Shown: positions 38,470 through 43,693 of the stretch, piece after piece
Layout: each line of letters starts with the position of its first letter
Numbering within the stretch: position 1 is the first letter of the stretch
NCBI GenBank assembly: GCA_028821575.1
Contig: JAPPFW010000034.1
Coordinates: 1 to 43,693, forward strand
Reading direction: 5' to 3'
Source of the DNA: a bacterium
GTDB lineage: Bacteria; Actinomycetota; Acidimicrobiia; Spongiisociales; Spongiisociaceae
DNA length: 43,693 nt
Translations under genes and position numbers: made by a program
The notes under the pieces: generated by a model
Told to the model about the DNA's origin: nothing
The model's database searches: none
What the model saw: only the letters and a program-made list of their open reading frames with translations

Positions 38470-41445
38470 GTGATCGCGTTCAAAACCGTCCGCGGGGCCC
38501 GCGGTGTTTCGCGGACTTCGTGGAGCGTGGTCGTTGGGTTTCTTTTGGTTGTGTTGGTGACGGCCGAGTCAGATCAGGTCACCGCTCTGTCTGTTCTGTC
38601 TGTTCCGCAGGCTGAGGCCTTCGCTACATCCGAAGGGTCGGTCATGGACCGGGACTTCAGCGGCCGCTCCGTGTTCCGCGGTTCGGCGTCTGGCGAACCG
38701 GCCGTAGTCGTGCCCGCCGCCGATGGGACGGGTAGCGGCTTCCGCGTCGAGCAGCCTTCGGGGTTGGTGATCGTAGGTACTGGGAAGCCCGACGTTGTGG
38801 CTCGGCCTCTCGGTTCAGCCACGGCCGCAAATGTTCGGCCGACGTTTACCGCGGTGTCCGCGGGCGGCAATCACTCGTGCGGGCTGCGCACCGACGGGTC
38901 GGTGGTCTGTTGGGGAGACAACTTGTGGAGGCAAGCGACCGCACCCTCGGGGTCGTTCACCCAGATCTCCGCCGGCGGCGGGCATTCGTGCGGGCTGCGG
39001 ACCGACGGGACTATCAGCTGCTGGGGCAACAACTCTTCCGGGCAGGCGACCGCGCCCTCCGGGTCATTCACCCAGACCTCCGCCGGCAGTGAGCACTCAT
39101 GTGCGTTACGGACCGACGGGACCGTCAACTGCTGGGGCGAGCCGAATGACGAGACTACGCCTTCGGGATCGTTCATGCCTCCGGGATCCTTCACTGCGTT
39201 GTCTGTGGCCGGCACGGGTTGCGGGTTGCGGACCGACGGGACCGTCAACTGCTGGGGCGAGCCGAATGACGAGACTACGCCTTCGGGATCGTTCATGCCT
39301 CCGGGATCCTTCACTGCGTTGTCTGTGGCCGGCACGGGTTGCGGATTGCGAACCGATGGGACCATCAGCTGCTGGGGTGACCACGGTAGTGGGGCGGATG
39401 TGCCTTCCGGGTCGTTCACCCAGGTCTCGGTCGGTAGCTCCTACTCGTGTGGATTGCGTAGCGGCGGCACGCTGGAATGTTGGGGCTGGAACGGCTATGG
39501 GCAGGCGACCGCCCCCTCGGGGTCGTTCGCCGCCGTGTCCTCCGGCCCCCAGCACTCGTGTGGGCTGCGTACCGACGGGACCAGCGACTGCTGGGGCAAG
39601 AACACCCGCGGGCAGGTGATCGCGCCTTCGGGGTCGTTCACCCAGGTCTCCGCGGGCTTCGGCCAGTCGTGCGGGCTACGGTCCGACGGGTCCGTGGTGT
39701 GCTGGGGCGAGAACGCGGCGCCGACCGGCAGCGACACCTTCACCTATGAGCCGGCGGCTGCGCCTCCGGAATCGTTCACCCAGGTCTCGGCCGGTTCTTG
39801 GTATGGGTGTGGGTTACGAACGGACGGGAGCATCGTCTGCTGGGGTGAGAACGCGTCCGGTCAGGCGACTGCGCCTCCGGGGTCGTTCAGCCAGGTTTCC
39901 GCCGGCAACGACCATTCCTGCGGAGTCCGGACCGACGGGTCGGTGGTGTGCTGGGGCGACGCTTTCACGTACTATCCGGCGGCTGCGCCTCCGGGATCGT
40001 TCACCCACATCTTCGCCGGCGCCGGCGGCACGGCCTGCGTACCATGGACGGATAGCTCTATCTTCTGTTGGGATAACGAGCCGCCTGCCGGGCCTTTGGG
40101 GTCGTTCAGCCAGATTTCCGGCAACTCCCAGTATGGGTGTGGGTTACGAGCAGACGGAACCATCGACTGCTGGGGCGGGAACGAGTTTGGCGTTCCGGGG
40201 TCCTTCACCGCAGTATCCGCCGGACCCGGGTATACATGTGGGTTAAAGACCGACAGAACCATCGTCTGCATCGGGGACACAGCGGATCTGCCACCGGTCA
40301 ACGAGAGATTCGCCGCAGGCTACGACGATGTCTCCGGCTTCGAAGATACCTGCGGAGCACGGACGGATGGTTCCATCGTCTGCTGGGACAAGGAGCCGGC
40401 GACCGCGCCCCCGGGGTCGTTCACCCAGGTCTCCGCCGGTTGGGACCATTCCTGCGGGGTACGGACGGATGGTTCCATCGTCTGCTGGGGCGACAATCCC
40501 TATTCGGCGGAAACGTTGGAGAAGCTGGAGGAGAGTCCGCCTTCAGGGCCGTTCACCCAGGTCTCCGCCAGCGTTTCGTCTCAGTGTGGGTTACGGACGG
40601 ATGGTTCTGTCGTCTGCTGGGGCGAGAACGCCTATGCGCTGGAGAGTGTGCCTTCGGGGTCGTTCACCGAGGTCTCCGCCGGCGTTTGGTTCGGGTGTGG
40701 GTTACGAACAGACGGGACCGTCAGTTGCTGGGGCGAGAACACGGCGGGGCAAGCGACCGCACCGTCGGGGTTGTTCACTGCGGTGTCTGTCAGCGGGGCG
40801 GATTCGTGTGGGGTGCGTGCCGATGGGTCGGTGGAGTGTTGGGGTGGCAGTCCGCTGGTGTTGGCGGCGGGGCCGGACAGCGGGGATGGAACGCTTCCCG
40901 GGGAGACACCTGGTGAGGATGCGGGGGTTCATCAACCTTCGATAGATGCCCTCATCCGGGAGGTGCCCGGCATCTTCGACGGCACGGGCTGCGGCCAGGG
41001 CTTATGCCCCGGCGAGCCGCTCCGGCGCTGGGAAATGGCTGTGTGGATGGTCCGGGTCCTGGACCGCGCCGACCCGGCCACCGGGGTTTCGACCAGGTTC
41101 GCGGACGTGGACAGCAACCTGTGGTGGGCGCCCTACACCGACCGGCTGGCCGAGTTGGAGGTCACCGCCGGATGCGCTAGGGGACCGTTGCGGTTCTGTC
41201 CCGACGGGGCGGTGACCCGAGCGCAGATGGCCACCTTCCTCACAAGGGCGTTCGACCTCCCGGACGCGCCTACCTCAGGTTTCGCCGACACCGCAGGCAA
41301 CACCCACGCGGAGGCCATCGACGCCCTGGCCACTGCCGGTGTAACCGCCGGGTGCGAGACCGACCCGCCCCGCTACTGTCCCGGCAAGGCGGTGACCCGA
41401 GCGCAGATGGCCACCTTCCTGGCACGAGTCCTCGGACTTGTCTAA
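38470..41445 (+). CDS. Secreted RCC1-like repeat protein with C-terminal SLH cassette
   Basis: 991 residues starting at GTG 38470; a stop at 38446 in the same frame limits any extension, and a G-rich tract precedes the start. The N-terminus has basic residues and a hydrophobic core (SVVVGFLLVVLVT), consistent with a signal peptide. Residues about 126-795 hold 18 RCC1-like repeats with the core CGLRTDGSVVCWG followed by a Pro/Ser loop such as SGSFTQVSAG. Nearly every repeat carries two Cys. RCC1 propellers have seven blades, so 18 repeats suggest two or more propellers. Residues about 817-991 form three SLH-type motifs (RFADVDSNLWWA, FCPDGAVTRAQMATFLTRAF, YCPGKAVTRAQMATFLARVL), which in other proteins bind cell-wall polymers. 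Function is inferred as a wall-attached binding or display protein. Confidence 0.88.
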   Translation: MIAFKTVRGARGVSRTSWSVVVGFLLVVLVTAESDQVTALSVLSVPQAEAFATSEGSVMDRDFSGRSVFRGSASGEPAVVVPAADGTGSGFRVEQPSGLVIVGTGKPDVVARPLGSATAANVRPTFTAVSAGGNHSCGLRTDGSVVCWGDNLWRQATAPSGSFTQISAGGGHSCGLRTDGTISCWGNNSSGQATAPSGSFTQTSAGSEHSCALRTDGTVNCWGEPNDETTPSGSFMPPGSFTALSVAGTGCGLRTDGTVNCWGEPNDETTPSGSFMPPGSFTALSVAGTGCGLRTDGTISCWGDHGSGADVPSGSFTQVSVGSSYSCGLRSGGTLECWGWNGYGQATAPSGSFAAVSSGPQHSCGLRTDGTSDCWGKNTRGQVIAPSGSFTQVSAGFGQSCGLRSDGSVVCWGENAAPTGSDTFTYEPAAAPPESFTQVSAGSWYGCGLRTDGSIVCWGENASGQATAPPGSFSQVSAGNDHSCGVRTDGSVVCWGDAFTYYPAAAPPGSFTHIFAGAGGTACVPWTDSSIFCWDNEPPAGPLGSFSQISGNSQYGCGLRADGTIDCWGGNEFGVPGSFTAVSAGPGYTCGLKTDRTIVCIGDTADLPPVNERFAAGYDDVSGFEDTCGARTDGSIVCWDKEPATAPPGSFTQVSAGWDHSCGVRTDGSIVCWGDNPYSAETLEKLEESPPSGPFTQVSASVSSQCGLRTDGSVVCWGENAYALESVPSGSFTEVSAGVWFGCGLRTDGTVSCWGENTAGQATAPSGLFTAVSVSGADSCGVRADGSVECWGGSPLVLAAGPDSGDGTLPGETPGEDAGVHQPSIDALIREVPGIFDGTGCGQGLCPGEPLRRWEMAVWMVRVLDRADPATGVSTRFADVDSNLWWAPYTDRLAELEVTAGCARGPLRFCPDGAVTRAQMATFLTRAFDLPDAPTSGFADTAGNTHAEAIDALATAGVTAGCETDPPRYCPGKAVTRAQMATFLARVLGLV
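39109..39343 (+). repeat. Recent 120-bp tandem duplication of one RCC1-like unit
   Basis: Bases 39109-39223 and 39229-39343 are identical (115 bp) at a 120-bp offset, equal to 40 residues or one repeat (CWGEPNDETTPSGSF type). All other repeats in the gene have diverged, so this copy is recent. Confidence 0.95.
40930..41442 (+). other. SLH cassette at the C-terminus of the RCC1-like protein
   Basis: Three consecutive SLH-type motifs begin at HQPSIDALIREV and continue with CPGEPLRRWEMAVWMVRVLD. Conserved Cys occur in GCGQGLCP, GCARGPLRFCP and GCETDPPRYCP. The same cassette, in the same order, opens the next gene. Confidence 0.8.
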
Positions 41446-41668
41446 CGCATCGGGTCGGCGCTGCGGCGCGGCGGGTGTTGGTGGGCAGCCGGTTGGTCCG
41501 GGGGTTGGTCGAGGATCATCTCGTCCGGCGTATCGGTGTCGATGCCGCGCTGTTCTAGGGTGTGGGAGGTGGGTTGGTGTGACACTTCGGCTTGGGTTGG
41601 CGCTGCGGCGAGGCGTCTCGGGTTGTGGATGAAGTCTTGTTGGGTTGTCAGTGTTTCTTGACTGTCTG

Positions 41669-43693
41669 ATGTTTGTGTCCGGACGCAGCTTTCTGCGTTT
41701 GGTTGTGGTGGGTGCCATCGTTGCGGCGTTGATGATGGACGGCTCGTTGGGGGGAGCGTCCGACCGGAGTGGTGGGATCCATCAGCCGGCTATCGATGCT
41801 CTGGAGGGTGAGGGAATTCTGGTCGGAACCGAGTGCGAGCAGGGTCGGGACTGTTCTGGCGAGCCGCTTCCGCGTTGGGTGATGGCGGTGTGGCTTGCCC
41901 GGGCTGTAGATGCTGCTGAACCTGCACCTGTTGACGTTTCCAGGTTCGCCGATGTGGATGCGGGTGCTTGGTGGGCAGCGCATGTGGAGCGCATCGCCCG
42001 ATTGGAGATCACCAGAGGATGCACCGTCGACCGGTATTGCCCTGCAGATTCGGTCACCCGAGGTCAGATGGCGTCCTTCCTTACTCGGGCCTTCGAACTT
42101 CCGCGTGCTCCTTCTCGCGGCTTCGTAGACATTGCCGGGAACGCCCACGCGGCTGCAATCGACGCGCTTGCCGCCGCCGGCGTCACGGCCGGATGTGCGT
42201 CCGCCCCACTGCGGTACTGTCCTGACCGTCCGGTTACTCGGGGGCAGATGGCTACTTTCGTCGCCCGCGTGCTCGATCTCGTTCCCCGACCAACGGCGCC
42301 TCACCGGCCCGAGTCCGAGCGTATCGCCTACAACGAACTCGAAGTGGACACGATCTGGGTGATGAACGCCGACGGAACCAACCAGGTGAGGCTTGCCACC
42401 GACGCGCAAGACCCGGCATGGTCACCCGACGGAACCAGAATCGTCTACACCTCCCAGAACTACAGCGGCGCCGACATCTGGCACGACGAGGTCTGGGTGA
42501 TGAACGCCGACGGAACCGACCAGGTGAGGCTCGTCTATTACGCCGAACAGCCGGCTTGGTCACCCGACGGAACCAGGATCGCCTACAGCGGCGAGTTCGC
42601 TTCGGAAGGGCTCTGGGTGATGAACGCCGACGGAACCGACCGGCGACGGCTAACCACCGACGAAGGGGTTGACCACGACGGCGCGAACCCGAGGTGGTCA
42701 CCCGACGGAACGATGATCGCCTACGAACTCAACAGCGGAATCGCGGTCGTCAACGCCGACGGCACCAACCAAAGACAACTCACCACCGACCGCGGTGGTA
42801 ACCCGAGGTGGTCACCCGACGGAACGTTGATAGCGTACGGGTCCGGTAGCGGAATCGCGGTCGTCAACGCTGACGGCAGCGACCGGAGGCAAATCACCAC
42901 CGACGGAGGCTGGTATCCGAGGTGGTCACCCGATGGAACTAGAATCGCGTATACGTCCACCGCGAGAGGAACCGGCGGATTCGTGATCGGTGGCAGAATC
43001 GCGGTCGTCAACGCTGACGGCAGCGACCGGCGGCAGCTGACCACCGACTTCGGATGGGACCCGGAGTGGTCACCGGACGGGACCATACTGGCCTTCACGG
43101 ACGAATACGCGTATCGCGTGATGAACGCCGATGGCACCGACCAGCGGGATCTCGTCGATTTCCTGAGCCAACGGACCATCTCCGTCGAGCACGCGTTGGA
43201 ATGGTCACCGGACGGAACCCGAATCGTCTATTCGCAGACATCCGACGAGATCTGGGCAGTGGACCGGGACGGAACCAACCGCCGACAACTCGCTGCCAAC
43301 GGGAGACTCCCCGATTGGTCACCCGACGGAACCCGAATCGCGTATCACAGACGGATCCGGGGAGGGTGGTCGTCGGACGGCGTTTGGCTGATGAACGCGG
43401 ATGGATCCAACCGGCAGCGACTGACCAATGTCGGGAGAGCCCCGAGGTGGTCGCCCGACGGAACCCGCATCGCCTACAGCACCTCCCTCGGCCAAGTCTG
43501 GGTGAACGAAGAGGGCGGATTCGTCCGGGACCTCAGCAACCTCAGCGACGAGGGAGACGCGGGTGGTGTTTGGGTGGTGCGATTCGATGGAACCAACCAG
43601 CAGAGGCTATCCGCCGACCGCGGTGACAACCCGAGCTGGTCACCCGACGGAACCCGAATCGCCTACGAACTCGATGACGGAATCGCGGTCATC
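41669..43693 (+). CDS. SLH-anchored PD40/TolB-like beta-propeller protein (C-terminus beyond window)
   Basis: The frame runs from ATG 41669 off the right edge (675 codons visible). No strong ribosome site precedes this ATG; GTG 41651 in the same frame is an alternative start. Residues 8-30 form a hydrophobic signal sequence (LRLVVVGAIVAALMM). Residues about 37-210 hold three SLH-type motifs (RWVMAVWLARAVD, YCPADSVTRGQMASFLTRAF, YCPDRPVTRGQMATFVARVL). From residue about 230 there are ten copies of the PD40 signature WSPDGTRIAY alternating with VWVMNADGTNxxxLTTD, spaced about 35-60 residues. PD40 blades build TolB-like or DPP-IV-like propellers; with ten already visible there are probably more than one. 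No catalytic motif is visible, so a surface-exposed binding role is inferred. It shares direction and the SLH cassette with the upstream RCC1-like gene. Confidence 0.88.
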   Translation, partial: MFVSGRSFLRLVVVGAIVAALMMDGSLGGASDRSGGIHQPAIDALEGEGILVGTECEQGRDCSGEPLPRWVMAVWLARAVDAAEPAPVDVSRFADVDAGAWWAAHVERIARLEITRGCTVDRYCPADSVTRGQMASFLTRAFELPRAPSRGFVDIAGNAHAAAIDALAAAGVTAGCASAPLRYCPDRPVTRGQMATFVARVLDLVPRPTAPHRPESERIAYNELEVDTIWVMNADGTNQVRLATDAQDPAWSPDGTRIVYTSQNYSGADIWHDEVWVMNADGTDQVRLVYYAEQPAWSPDGTRIAYSGEFASEGLWVMNADGTDRRRLTTDEGVDHDGANPRWSPDGTMIAYELNSGIAVVNADGTNQRQLTTDRGGNPRWSPDGTLIAYGSGSGIAVVNADGSDRRQITTDGGWYPRWSPDGTRIAYTSTARGTGGFVIGGRIAVVNADGSDRRQLTTDFGWDPEWSPDGTILAFTDEYAYRVMNADGTDQRDLVDFLSQRTISVEHALEWSPDGTRIVYSQTSDEIWAVDRDGTNRRQLAANGRLPDWSPDGTRIAYHRRIRGGWSSDGVWLMNADGSNRQRLTNVGRAPRWSPDGTRIAYSTSLGQVWVNEEGGFVRDLSNLSDEGDAGGVWVVRFDGTNQQRLSADRGDNPSWSPDGTRIAYELDDGIAVI

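Overview
The window is GC-rich DNA with frequent GTG starts from an uncultured-looking, probably monoderm bacterium. The mix of S-layer-homology (SLH) cassettes on RCC1-like and PD40 proteins, Cys-paired CtaA next to CtaB, and huge Calx-beta/cadherin proteins suggests Actinomycetota (Acidimicrobiia-like) or Chloroflexota. This is an inference from gene content; no rRNA or other taxonomic marker is present.

Layout. (1) About 73% of the window (1-31766, minus strand) is one uninterrupted reading frame that starts with GTG at 31766 and runs off the left edge: at least 10,588 codons, a secreted or surface protein above 1 MDa. From the N-terminus it has a signal peptide, an acidic Pro-rich stretch, two near-duplicate fibronectin III (FN3)-like domains, one Calx-beta domain, about 5,500 residues of cadherin-like/FN3/other beta-sandwich modules, a non-repetitive hinge, and then roughly 39 Calx-beta domains. 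The last part is a DNA array with an exact 1,056-bp period in which each unit encodes three different Calx-beta types. (2) Upstream on the same strand are a MarR-family regulator gene with a one-base frameshift (32443-32926) and an 818-residue single-chain sensor kinase/response regulator (GAF-PAS-HisKA-HATPase-REC-winged helix) whose receiver has Asn at the phosphoacceptor site (33367-35823). (3) On the plus strand, ctaA and ctaB (heme A and heme O synthases) overlap by one base at TGATG. (4) Next, on the plus strand, come two secreted repeat proteins: an 18-repeat RCC1-like protein with a C-terminal SLH cassette (38470-41445), and a protein with an N-terminal SLH cassette followed by at least ten PD40/TolB-like repeats (41669 to the right edge).

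Taken together, the window is a cell-surface island: one giant Ca2+-type adhesin or matrix protein and two SLH-anchored beta-propeller proteins flank two regulators and a housekeeping heme pair. A sigma70-like promoter overlapping a 19-bp palindrome lies about 300 bp upstream of the giant gene, so control by the neighbouring MarR-type regulator is possible but untested. No tRNA, rRNA, CRISPR array, insertion sequence or transposase was seen.
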